Shown one piece after another: positions 7,085 through 15,265 of a DNA stretch of 64,000 nt. Each line of letters begins with the position of its first letter. Position 1 is the stretch's first letter. This stretch comes from Amphritea opalescens (GTDB lineage: Bacteria > Pseudomonadota > Gammaproteobacteria > Pseudomonadales > Balneatricaceae): the NCBI RefSeq assembly GCF_003957515.1, contig NZ_RQXW01000022.1:1-64000 (forward strand), read 5' to 3'. Under the pieces are notes generated by a model. The model ran no database searches. It saw nothing but the letters and a program-made list of their open reading frames with translations, and was not told where the DNA came from. Both the position numbers and the translations under genes were made by a program.

Positions 7085-8833
7085 TTAATCACCCATGGCG
7101 GTGCCTTCCCGGCGGGGATCGACTGCGCTGTGCCAGCGGCCGTCAGATTGGCGGAAAAAGCCATGTAGGCCGCTGTTTTGGTCTTTGATCTTGATTTGAT
7201 GGCCCAGCGCCCGTAGCGGTTCGGCGAGCTGTTCCGCCGTGGTGCTTGCTTCGAGTTCGGTCACACCGTTACGGTTAACGACATGGGGGCTGTTAAAAGC
7301 TGCCTGCAGTGAGATATCGGAACTCAGTTTAAGGTAGAGGTTTTTAGCCACATAGCTGATGATGCGACTGCCGCCGGGGGAGCCCAGGGCGGCGACTAAC
7401 TGATTATTTTGATCAAACACCATCATGGGCGACATCGAACTGCGAGGGCGCTTATTCGGCTGTACTCGGTTGGCGACCGGTTTACCGTCCTGTTCTGCGA
7501 CAAAGGAAAAGTCGGTGAGTTGATTATTGAGCAAGAACCCACCGGCCATCAGCGTGGAGCCGAACGCCATTTCGATACTGCTGGTGATCGATACCGCATT
7601 GCCCCATTTATCGACGATGACAAAATGGCTGGTGGAGGGCAGTTCTGGTGAGCGATCATCGGCCTGGCTGATGGTTTGTGGCAGTTCGCCTGGGTTGGCT
7701 TGGCCCATGTCTTTCAGTGGGCTGATCAGTTGGCTGCGCTGCTGCAAATAGGTTTCGTCTAGTAGGGCATCAACCGGTACATCGATAAAATCACTGTCGG
7801 CTAGGTAGCGGCCGCGGTCGGCATAGGCGAGTCGGCTAGCCTGAGTGAACAGGTGATAAAACCCTAAGCTGTCGGGTTGTTGCGGCTGGGATTCGGCTAA
7901 CTCCATGAGCTTTATGATCTGTAGCGTGGTGACGCCACCCGATGTCGGTGGAGGAAAGCCACAGACGCGGTATTGGCGAAAGGGGCGGCAAATTGGCTGT
8001 CGTGCGACGGGACGATAGTTCTGAAGGTCGCTCAGTTGGAGCTTGCCGGGGTTGTCGGTGGCTTGCTTAACGGCGGCAACGATCTTTTGGCCGAGTTCTC
8101 CTTGATAAAGCGCGGTGGCACCTTGTTCAGCGATCTGCTGTAGTGAGTGTGCGAGTGCGGGATTGGTCAACCGGTGCCCTTCAGGTAGGGCTTCCCCTTC
8201 GGGGGTGAAGAAATATGCGCGAGCTTCGGGGTAGCGTCCCAGTCCGGGGTTGATGTTGGACGCCAATAACTGATGCAGTCTGGCGCCGACATTGAAGCCC
8301 TCTTTAGAGGTTTGAATCGCGTCACTGAACAGTGAAGCCCAAGGCTTTTTGCCGTACTGATGGTGGCTGAATTCAAGCATTGCGAGAACCCCCGGCGTGC
8401 CCACTGAACGGCCGCCAACCATGGCATCCCACCAACTCATCGGGGTTCCCTCTTCGGTTAAAAAGAGATTCTCATCGGCAGCAGCAGGGGCGGTTTCTCG
8501 GCCATCAAAGGCGGTTAAGCGTTGCGTGCTGTTATCCCAATAGAGCATAAAGGCGCCACCTCCGATACCCGAGGATTGCGGCTCCACCAGTGTCAGCATC
8601 GCCTGAACGGCTACGGCGGCGTCAACGGCGCTGCCCCCCTGTTGTAAAACGTGATAACCCGCTTGGGTGGCGAGTGGGTGAGCGGTCACCACCATCTGCT
8701 GCTGTGCGGTAATACTGTTTTGATGCAGCGTGCCGGTGGCGGATTCCGGTGCGAGGTCTTCATTGATCGCATAAGTGAATGATGAAACAGCAGCGAGGGT
8801 GGCGAAAATAATAGAGAGATAAGGTGTTCGCAT
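7085..8833 (-). CDS. ggt: gamma-glutamyltransferase
   Basis: A 582-aa periplasmic enzyme that cleaves the gamma-glutamyl bond of glutathione and related compounds and matures by self-cleavage. A signal peptide covers about residues 1-22. The large-subunit motifs EPQSSGIGGGAFMLYWD and FDGRETAP are present. The nucleophilic Thr that becomes the N-terminus of the small subunit is T401 in LPSTSHFVIVD (usual pattern TTH, here TSH). The GSPGGSRIISY loop is also present. Length fits the family (about 580). It may let the cell use external glutathione as an amino-acid and sulfur source. Single gene, convergent with the permease. Confidence 0.95.
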   Translation of the reverse strand: MRTPYLSIIFATLAAVSSFTYAINEDLAPESATGTLHQNSITAQQQMVVTAHPLATQAGYHVLQQGGSAVDAAVAVQAMLTLVEPQSSGIGGGAFMLYWDNSTQRLTAFDGRETAPAAADENLFLTEEGTPMSWWDAMVGGRSVGTPGVLAMLEFSHHQYGKKPWASLFSDAIQTSKEGFNVGARLHQLLASNINPGLGRYPEARAYFFTPEGEALPEGHRLTNPALAHSLQQIAEQGATALYQGELGQKIVAAVKQATDNPGKLQLSDLQNYRPVARQPICRPFRQYRVCGFPPPTSGGVTTLQIIKLMELAESQPQQPDSLGFYHLFTQASRLAYADRGRYLADSDFIDVPVDALLDETYLQQRSQLISPLKDMGQANPGELPQTISQADDRSPELPSTSHFVIVDKWGNAVSITSSIEMAFGSTLMAGGFLLNNQLTDFSFVAEQDGKPVANRVQPNKRPRSSMSPMMVFDQNNQLVAALGSPGGSRIISYVAKNLYLKLSSDISLQAAFNSPHVVNRNGVTELEASTTAEQLAEPLRALGHQIKIKDQNSGLHGFFRQSDGRWHSAVDPRREGTAMGD

Positions 8834-9190
8834 AATTCAATTCCTGAAGCGTCTATCGCGGGTAGTTGGAGATAGCCTGAGTGGTTATTAAAGCAGATAT
8901 TGGCGCTGTTTTTTGAATAAAGCAGGTTTATCGCGCGAAATTGATGCGGAAAGTGGGCTCCTGCAGATATTGCTGTCTATATTGAAAGATAACTCGGCTG
9001 AAACAGTTAACGCTGGGGGATTAATACGGAATAAACGTGAGGCTAATCATGGGGCTAAGGGTGGCTCGGAATGAGTAGTGTTGTTGTATTGGCGAGCCAT
9101 TGTCTCCCTTATACTAAGATCGGCTAAAGATGAGGCGTTTGAGGCCGATACCATTAAGTTAAGGACTCACTAGCAACTAGGAGATTCACT
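8834..9190. other. intergenic region between divergent ggt and HDOD genes
   Basis: 357 bp that must hold two divergent promoters. A TATACT at about 9112-9117 could be the -10 box for the HDOD gene, but no good -35 lies at the right distance. I see no RNA structure or small gene. Confidence 0.4.
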
Positions 9191-10507
9191 TTGTCCATAG
9201 CGGTAAAATCTATTTCTTGCGCGGATGATGATGCTAAAACCATTAGAATGGTGCTGTTAAATGACCATGAAGGTAAGGCATTGGTCCTATTGCCGGCCAA
9301 TATGCTATTAAACTTGGTCAGCATCTGGAAGCATTCGGGGCGGCATCTGCAACCGGTGAGGGGCTCGGATGCCACTAAATTTTTCAGTCAAGCGGCGTTA
9401 AAAATAGAGCTTGGCCAAGAAAAACTATTTCAACTGCCTGTCTTTATTGATAGCTCGCTTGAGGGGTATGAGCACTTCAATGTAATTGAAGCGTATACCG
9501 GGCTCTCTTTTGAAGCGCATAAAGAGTGGTTTAAAGATCACCTGTCTCAATGCTCTTTGGGGCTGACACCGCATGCGATTGAGCAGTTTCAGCCGGCCGG
9601 TAGTGATGAACAGGTGATTACCCGCGCCGTTGAGCGTTTTACCACGTTGCGAATACAGCAGCGGTTAGAGGATACGCTGGGTTTACCGCCGTTGCCGATG
9701 ACGATGCAGCGTCTGCTTGAGTTGCGCTCTGATCCGATCGCGGGCATTGATGATCTGTTACCTTTGGTCTGTAGCGATGCGTCCTTGGCGTCGCAGGTGA
9801 TGAGCTGGGCAGGGTCTCCTTACTATGCGGCGCCGGGGGAAGTTCACTCGGTGGAAGATGCGGTGATTCGAGTACTGGGCTTTGATCTGGTGGTCAATTT
9901 GGCATTGGGTGTCGCGATGGGTAAAACTCTGACGGTGCCCGATGATACGCCGCGGGACGGTATTCCTTATTGGAAACAATCGGTGTATGTCGCGGCGACG
10001 GCGGAGTTGATGTGTAAGAAAATTCCTGTCGAGAGCCGTCCTAAGCCTGGGTTAGTGTATCTGGCTGGGTTGCTACAAAACTTTGGTTATCTGATTTTAG
10101 CGCATCTGTTTCCGCCACATTTTGCACTGCTATCACGTTATATTGAGGCGAATCCTCATATGCCGTTGGAGTATGTGGAAAAACAGGTCATGAATGTCAC
10201 CCGTGAACAGATTGGTGCCTGGTTGTTGAGTGATTGGGGGTTGCCAGAAGTGGTGGTGGAAGCGGTTCGTCATCACAATAACCTGAGTTACGATGGCATC
10301 GCGAGCCATGAGGCCAAGTTGATCTATATCGTTAACCGAGAGTTGCGTCGCCAAGGTTTGGCTGACGGTCCGATAGAGGACGTTGCCGATAGCTTACTGC
10401 AGCAGTTGGGGTTAAGTCGGGCGGATGTGGATGAGGTTGTTGCATCGGTTGCCAGCAATACCGGCGATCTAGACGCTTTAGTACATACGATTATGCATGC
10501 TCACTAA
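9191..10507 (+). CDS. YbaK-like domain plus HDOD domain protein
   Basis: A 438-aa cytoplasmic protein. The first 150 or so residues look like the YbaK/aminoacyl-tRNA deacylase fold (AKTIRMVLLNDHEGKALVLLP). Residues about 165-365 form an HDOD domain (LPPLPMTMQRLLEL, CSDASLASQVMSWAGSPYY, HSVEDAVIRVLGFDLVVNLAL), a catalytically silent relative of HD phosphohydrolases found in signalling proteins. The combination is known from Pseudomonas relatives and its function is not settled; a signalling role is a guess. The start is TTG, supported by AGGAG at 9179-9183 seven nt upstream and by the lack of a nearby in-frame ATG. Confidence 0.85.
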   Translation: MSIAVKSISCADDDAKTIRMVLLNDHEGKALVLLPANMLLNLVSIWKHSGRHLQPVRGSDATKFFSQAALKIELGQEKLFQLPVFIDSSLEGYEHFNVIEAYTGLSFEAHKEWFKDHLSQCSLGLTPHAIEQFQPAGSDEQVITRAVERFTTLRIQQRLEDTLGLPPLPMTMQRLLELRSDPIAGIDDLLPLVCSDASLASQVMSWAGSPYYAAPGEVHSVEDAVIRVLGFDLVVNLALGVAMGKTLTVPDDTPRDGIPYWKQSVYVAATAELMCKKIPVESRPKPGLVYLAGLLQNFGYLILAHLFPPHFALLSRYIEANPHMPLEYVEKQVMNVTREQIGAWLLSDWGLPEVVVEAVRHHNNLSYDGIASHEAKLIYIVNRELRRQGLADGPIEDVADSLLQQLGLSRADVDEVVASVASNTGDLDALVHTIMHAH

Positions 10508-10530
10508 GGCTGGGTTGATGTCGCTTGGCA

Positions 10531-10562
10531 GAGGCCGTTTAATCTAGGTATTAAACGGCCTT
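10531..10562. terminator. hairpin between HDOD gene and yheS
   Basis: GGCCGTTTAA (10533-10542) and TTAAACGGCC (10551-10560) form a perfect 10-bp stem between convergent genes. The T tract is weak on both sides. Confidence 0.6.
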
Positions 10563-10592
10563 ATGATGTTTGTTTGTTCCCCTGCGCTTGTG

Positions 10593-12503
10593 TTAGAGCG
10601 TCGTTTCGCTTTCTAGTTGCTCTAGTTCTTCGAGTTTTTCCATCCATTCAGATTCAATGGCATCTGCTTTTTGTTGCAGTTCGCCCTGCTGCTGTAGCTG
10701 ACGTTTAAGTTGTTCTTTATTGCCCTCTTCGTACAAGCTGACATCCGCCAGTGAAGTTTCCACCAGTTGCAGCTCCTGCGTCACTTTGTCGAGGGTTGCC
10801 TCCAGCTTATCAATGGCTTTGCGCAGCGGCCGTAGTGCATTGCGTCGTTCCGCCTCAAGCCGTTTCTGCTCTTTCTTTTCAGCGGCGCTGAGCGAGCGGT
10901 TTTCTTTCGGCTCTTCAGGGGTTTGATTCTGTGTCCGTCGCTGTGTCGCCAGCCATTGTTGGTAGTCATCCATATCTCCGTCAAAAGGGGATACTCGGCC
11001 GTTGGCTACCAGCCAGAACTGATCTACGGTGTTCCGCAATAGGTGACGATCGTGAGAGACCAGAATCAAGGCACCATCGAAGTTTTGCAGTGCCATCGTG
11101 AGCGCATGACGCACCTCTAGGTCGAGGTGGTTGGTGGGTTCATCGAGCAGCAGCAGGTTAGGGCGCTGCCAGGCGATTAATGCCAGGGCTACCCGCGCTT
11201 TTTCACCGCCGGAGAAGCGTTTGACCGGCTCGAGCGCGCGATCACCATTAAAGTCAAAGCTGCCTAAGTAATTACGGATTTCCTGATCACTGGCTTTCGG
11301 CGAGATGCGCTGAATATGCAGTGCTGGGGAGGCTTCTAGATCTAAGGCTTCAAGCTGGTGCTGGGCAAAGTAACCGATTTTTAGGTGCTCACCGGCGTTA
11401 TACACGCCATCAATCAGGGGGAGATCTCGGGTAAGGGTTTTAATCAGGGTTGATTTACCCGCACCGTTGGGCCCCAATAGGCCGATACGATCGCCCGGCG
11501 AAAGGGTGAGTTTGACGTTGTTTAGAATGGGCTGGCTATAACCTAACTGGCAGTTATTCAGGCTCATCAGCGGAAAAGAGATCTTATCTGATGACTGAAA
11601 GGTAAAGCTAAACGGACTATCGACATGGGCTGGCGCGATCAGCTCCATGCGCTCTAACTCTTTAACTCGGCTTTGGGCTTGTTTGGCTTTAGTGGCTTTC
11701 GCTTTAAAGCGGTTAACAAAGCTCTCAATTTCAGCGATTCGCACCTGTTGTTTTTCAAACTGAGATTGTTGCTGCGCGAGTCGTTCGGCGCGCCGTTTTT
11801 CAAAGTCGCTGTAACCGCCTTTATACAGTTCCGTTTTCTGGTTGGACATGTGGACGATATGGGTGCTGACCGCATCGAGAAAGTCGCGGTCATGGGAGAT
11901 CAGCAGGAGTGTTCCCTGATAATTCCGTAGCCACTGTTCCAGCCAGATGGTTGCATCCAGATCAAGGTGGTTGGTCGGCTCATCGAGTAGAAGGATATCG
12001 GAATGACTCATCAGCGCTTGCGCTAGGTTGAGTCGAATCCGCCAGCCGCCGGAAAAGGTATTCACCGGCCGTTGGGCATCGGAGGTCGAAAAACTCAGAC
12101 CGTTCAATAGCTGGTGGGCACGGGCTTCAGCGCTGTAACCATCGATGGCATCCAGCTGAGCATGTAGTTCGCCGATCCGATGATGGTTGCCTGATTGCTC
12201 GGCGTCGGCCAACCCTTGCTGTACCGCCCGCAAGCGGTGATCACCATCGAGCACATAGTCGATCGCGCGGTCTTCGCTGTCGGCGACTTCCTGCGCCATA
12301 TGGGCGATCGTCAGGTTGCCTGGTAGCTGTAGATCACCTTCATCGGGCTGTAGCTGGCCAAGAATAAGTTTAAAAAGCGAGGATTTACCGACACCATTGG
12401 CGCCGACAATGCCCACTTTCTGATTGGCGTGGATAGTTAATTGCGCTCTGTCTAGCAGGCGCAGGGGTCCACGTTGTAAGCTTAACTGGTTTAACTGAAT
12501 CAT
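10593..12503 (-). CDS. yheS: ABC-F family ATPase YheS
   Basis: A soluble twin-cassette ATPase of the ABC-F family, whose members bind the ribosome and affect translation. Walker A motifs are GANGVGKS (residues 34-41) and GPNGAGKS; signatures FSGGWRIRLNLAQAL and FSGGEKARVALAL; both Walker B motifs read LLLDEPTNHLDL. The WRIRLNLAQAL form of the first signature and the long charged C-terminal coiled coil are typical of YheS. The start at 12503 (MIQLNQLSLQRG) matches homologues better than the ATG at 12521. It is divergent from the TIGR02444-type gene with a 20-bp gap, an arrangement shared with pseudomonads. Confidence 0.93.
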   Translation of the reverse strand: MIQLNQLSLQRGPLRLLDRAQLTIHANQKVGIVGANGVGKSSLFKLILGQLQPDEGDLQLPGNLTIAHMAQEVADSEDRAIDYVLDGDHRLRAVQQGLADAEQSGNHHRIGELHAQLDAIDGYSAEARAHQLLNGLSFSTSDAQRPVNTFSGGWRIRLNLAQALMSHSDILLLDEPTNHLDLDATIWLEQWLRNYQGTLLLISHDRDFLDAVSTHIVHMSNQKTELYKGGYSDFEKRRAERLAQQQSQFEKQQVRIAEIESFVNRFKAKATKAKQAQSRVKELERMELIAPAHVDSPFSFTFQSSDKISFPLMSLNNCQLGYSQPILNNVKLTLSPGDRIGLLGPNGAGKSTLIKTLTRDLPLIDGVYNAGEHLKIGYFAQHQLEALDLEASPALHIQRISPKASDQEIRNYLGSFDFNGDRALEPVKRFSGGEKARVALALIAWQRPNLLLLDEPTNHLDLEVRHALTMALQNFDGALILVSHDRHLLRNTVDQFWLVANGRVSPFDGDMDDYQQWLATQRRTQNQTPEEPKENRSLSAAEKKEQKRLEAERRNALRPLRKAIDKLEATLDKVTQELQLVETSLADVSLYEEGNKEQLKRQLQQQGELQQKADAIESEWMEKLEELEQLESETTL

Positions 12504-12523
12504 GGCGGCGGATTTTATCACAG

Positions 12524-13036
12524 ATGTTAGATAATAATGTGTTTTGGCACTTCGCAGTGCAGATCTATTCTACCCCAGAGGTGGCGGATCTTTGCTTAAC
12601 ATTGCAAAACCGATATCAATTGAGTGTGAATGACCTGCTCTTTGGTTTATGGCTAGCGCGAGAAGGAAAGCAGTTACCACCACAGTTGGATGATCAGCAG
12701 GTGCAACAGTGGCGTAGCCGTACGCTTGAGCCGCTGCGTAAACTCCGCTATGACTTACGCCAGTCAAAGCAGTCTGAGGATCAGCAGTGCTGCTATGAGG
12801 CGATGAAACAGGCGGAATTGAGTGCCGAAAAGGTCGAGATAGGATTGCTCTATGATCTGCGGGATCTGTGTCCTGATGCAGCCGGTGCGGATGTAAAGCC
12901 TCTGAATCAGTTGAGTTATCTTAACCTCTGTGTTGCCGCTAAGGTGACGGCTAAAACAGCAGAAAATTTAGGTGATTTGCCGGCTCTTTTACGGCAATTA
13001 AGCGATAAAGCCGCAGGTGCGGTAGTAATCGGCTGA
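12524..13036 (+). CDS. TIGR02444 family protein
   Basis: A 170-aa protein with no signal peptide or membrane span, mostly helical and rich in Gln and Leu. The N-terminal FWHFAVQIYSTPEVADLCL and NDLLFGLWLAREG and the LRYDLRQSK region fit the TIGR02444 family (DUF2390-like), which in pseudomonads lies next to the yheS gene as here. Function is unknown; its constant neighbour suggests a link to YheS but nothing in the sequence proves it. The ATG at 12524 lacks a clear ribosome site; a GTG lies at 12539. Confidence 0.75.
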   Translation: MLDNNVFWHFAVQIYSTPEVADLCLTLQNRYQLSVNDLLFGLWLAREGKQLPPQLDDQQVQQWRSRTLEPLRKLRYDLRQSKQSEDQQCCYEAMKQAELSAEKVEIGLLYDLRDLCPDAAGADVKPLNQLSYLNLCVAAKVTAKTAENLGDLPALLRQLSDKAAGAVVIG

Positions 13037-13097
13037 ACTTTTCAGTTTAATGGCTTACTAACAGCACATAAATGATCCCGGAATTTAAGGAATGACA

Positions 13098-13823
13098 ATG
13101 AAGAAGACGCTGGTGGCCGTGGCCGTAGCAAGTATCGTATTGGTTGGTTGTGGCCCTGATAAAGAGAAGGCCGTCGCAGAGGTAGAGAAGCCGTATACCC
13201 TGGAAACCGATCAGCAAAAGTTAGGTTATAGCTTGGGTCTGATGTTGGGCGAGCGTCTGAAAGCGGATGTTGAAGAGTTGGATGTTGATGCCCTGCGCCG
13301 GGCTGTTGAGAGTGTTTATTCCGGTGATGAGCCACTGCTGAAGCCTGAAGAAGTGGAAGCGACCATGATGGCTTTCCAGCAGGCTAAAATGGCCGAGCAA
13401 CAAGCTGAATTTGCCAAGATTTCAGACGGTAACCTGAAGAAAGGGCAGGATTACCTCGCTGAGAATGCTAAAAAAGAAGGGGTGGTTACCACCGAGTCGG
13501 GTCTTCAGTATGAAGAGTTAACCGCAGGCGAGGGTGATAGCCCGAAAGCAGAAGATACGGTTAAAGTGCACTATCGTGGTTCATTAATCGACGGTACGGA
13601 CTTTGATAGCTCTTATAGCCGTGGTGAGCCGGTTTCTTTCCCGTTAAATGGTGTTATTCCTGGCTGGACAGAAGGCCTACAATTGATGAAAGCGGGTGGT
13701 AAAGCGCGCCTAGTGCTTCCGGCTGACTTGGCATACGGCCCGGGCGGTATGGGTGATGCTATCGGTCCGAATGAAACACTGGTTTTTGAAGTTGAGCTGT
13801 TAGAGATTAACCCCGCTGAGTAA
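13098..13823 (+). CDS. FKBP-type peptidyl-prolyl isomerase, lipoprotein (FkpA/Mip-like)
   Basis: A 241-aa lipoprotein folding helper. The N-terminus is a lipoprotein signal ending in the lipobox LVGC; AAGGA at 13087-13091 lies 6 nt before the ATG at 13098, so the ATG at 13092 is too close and is rejected. Residues about 35-130 form the helical dimerisation domain seen in FkpA/Mip (QQKLGYSLGLMLGERL, FQQAKMAEQQAEF), followed by the FKBP domain (VKVHYRGSLIDGTDFDSSYSRGEP split over the active site, GWTEGLQLMKAGGKARLVLP, LAYG). It should speed up proline isomerisation in periplasmic proteins. A terminator follows. Confidence 0.93.
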   Translation: MKKTLVAVAVASIVLVGCGPDKEKAVAEVEKPYTLETDQQKLGYSLGLMLGERLKADVEELDVDALRRAVESVYSGDEPLLKPEEVEATMMAFQQAKMAEQQAEFAKISDGNLKKGQDYLAENAKKEGVVTTESGLQYEELTAGEGDSPKAEDTVKVHYRGSLIDGTDFDSSYSRGEPVSFPLNGVIPGWTEGLQLMKAGGKARLVLPADLAYGPGGMGDAIGPNETLVFEVELLEINPAE

Positions 13824-13850
13824 AGCGCCAAATGCGGTCAAAAATATACA

Positions 13851-13876
13851 AACCACCCTCTTGGGTGGTTTTTTTT
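13851..13876 (+). terminator. terminator of the FKBP gene
   Basis: AACCACCC-TCTT-GGGTGGTT followed by a run of eight T. Confidence 0.9.
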
Positions 13877-14151
13877 GGTGCGAAAAAAAGGCTTTGAATG
13901 TAAATGTCATAAAAAACGAGCGTTTTTGATAGTTATTTTGTAGATTTATTTCAACATGATGAAAGGGTAATACAGCTGCTAGCAACGATCTCCTGTACAG
14001 ATGGGGAACTGTTGCTACACTTAGAGTTAAATATTTGGAATATAACAATAAAAAGTGGAATGCTACTTGCTTAATTAGATGTATGGCAAGGCTGCCAAAA
14101 CGGCGCTGCTTTTATTATTCATTCATTTGTTACAAAGAGAGGAAGCATCCT
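13877..14151 (+). other. leader region of the amino-acid ABC transporter
   Basis: Together with the terminator this makes a 328-bp gap. It holds the sigma-54-type element at 14056-14071, a spaced stem TAGCAAC (13980-13986)/GTTGCTA (14011-14017) about 55 bp upstream of it that could be a regulator site, and the palindrome TGGCAAGGCTGCCA (14084-14097) just downstream. No gene is visible. Confidence 0.45.
14056..14071 (+). promoter_or_regulatory. candidate sigma-54 promoter for the amino-acid transporter
   Basis: TGG at 14056-14058, ten bases, then GC at 14069-14070 within TTGCT: the GG-N10-GC spacing and TTGC box of sigma-54 promoters. It lies about 80 bp before the ATG. Fits nitrogen control of this transporter type; no NtrC site is clear. 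Confidence 0.5.
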
Positions 14152-15165
14152 ATGAAGAAGAAACTGATCTCTGCTGCTGTTTTGATGGCTGCGATGACCG
14201 GTGCTGCTACGGCAGGTACTTTAGAAACAGTGAAGGAACGTGGCGCTGTACAATGTGGTGTGACCAGTGGTGTCCCTGGTTTCTCAGTACCTGATGATAA
14301 AGGTAATTGGAAAGGTCTTGATGTTGATCTTTGTCGAGCTGTTGCCGCTGCAGTATTTGGCGATTCAACGAAAGTTAAATTTATTCCGCTTAACGCGAAA
14401 GAGCGTTTTACTGCGCTGGTGTCGGGTGAAATCGATGTATTGTCCCGTGTAACGACTTGGACACAGACCCGAGATACCCAACTGGGTGTTAATTTCGCAG
14501 GTGTTAACTATTATGACGGTCAGGGCTTTCTTGTGAAGAAAGATCTGGGCTTGAAAAGCGTTAAAGAGCTGGATGGTGCAACCGTTTGTGTTCAGTCCGG
14601 TACTACTACCGAGCTGAATATGGCCGATTACTTCCGTGCTAACGGTATTACATATACGCCGGTAGTTTTTGATACCAATGATCAAGCAGCACAGGCTTTT
14701 GACAGTGGCCGTTGTGATTCATTCACCACTGACTTATCTCAAGCCGCGGGTTTACGTACCCGTATGCAAGATCCATCAAGCGTTGGCGCACTGCCTGAGG
14801 TTATCTCTAAAGAGCCTTTAGGACCTGTTGTACGTCAGGGTGATGATACTTGGTTTAACATCGTTAAGTGGACGCACAATGCGATGCTTAATGCTGAAGA
14901 GCTAGGGGTAACATCCGCTAATATCGATAAGATGAAGTCTGAAAGCACTGATCCAAACGTAAAACGTTTGATTGGTTTAGATGGACCTAAAGGTAAAGGT
15001 CTTGATCTGGCTGATGACTGGGCATATCAGATCGTTAAGCAAGTCGGTAACTACGGTGAAGCTTATGAGCGTAACGTCGGTAAAGACTCTCCACTGGGTC
15101 TAGATCGCGGTTTGAACGCATTGTGGAACCAAGGAGGTCTGCAGTACGCTCCACCCATGCGTTAA
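14152..15165 (+). CDS. aapJ: amino-acid ABC transporter substrate-binding protein (AapJ/BztA type)
   Basis: A 337-aa periplasmic binding protein with a signal peptide over about residues 1-21 (MKKKLISAAVLMAAM start). It begins with LETVKERGAVQCGV and contains FTALVSGEIDVLSRVTTWTQ and DGATVCVQSGTTTELN, as in AapJ/BztA, which bind general L-amino acids such as glutamate and aspartate. The ATG at 14152 has GAGAGGAAG before it; an upstream ATG at 14035 adds 39 residues with no signal character and is rejected. First gene of a four-gene transporter operon and separated from the next by a partial terminator, which fits the higher need for binding protein. Confidence 0.92.
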   Translation: MKKKLISAAVLMAAMTGAATAGTLETVKERGAVQCGVTSGVPGFSVPDDKGNWKGLDVDLCRAVAAAVFGDSTKVKFIPLNAKERFTALVSGEIDVLSRVTTWTQTRDTQLGVNFAGVNYYDGQGFLVKKDLGLKSVKELDGATVCVQSGTTTELNMADYFRANGITYTPVVFDTNDQAAQAFDSGRCDSFTTDLSQAAGLRTRMQDPSSVGALPEVISKEPLGPVVRQGDDTWFNIVKWTHNAMLNAEELGVTSANIDKMKSESTDPNVKRLIGLDGPKGKGLDLADDWAYQIVKQVGNYGEAYERNVGKDSPLGLDRGLNALWNQGGLQYAPPMR

Positions 15166-15174
15166 ATGCTGATC

Positions 15175-15203
15175 AACGGCTGGCCTAAGGGCTGGCCGTT
15201 TTT
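15175..15203 (+). terminator. intercistronic attenuator behind aapJ
   Basis: AACGGC (15175-15180) pairs with GCCGTT (15195-15200) with a further inner GCC/GGC pairing, followed by five T counting the last stem bases. It lies 63 bp before the next gene of the same operon, so it probably ends only part of the transcripts. Confidence 0.65.
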
Positions 15204-15265
15204 GTTTCTGCCCTTTGGTATATGCCTAGGCAGAAATATCTGTGTACTGATTTTTGGAGTTAACA

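Noticed and set aside
14035..14151. Upstream extension of the amino-acid binding protein
   Set aside because: It places 39 non-signal residues before a perfect signal peptide and covers the promoter; the ATG at 14152 has a strong ribosome site.
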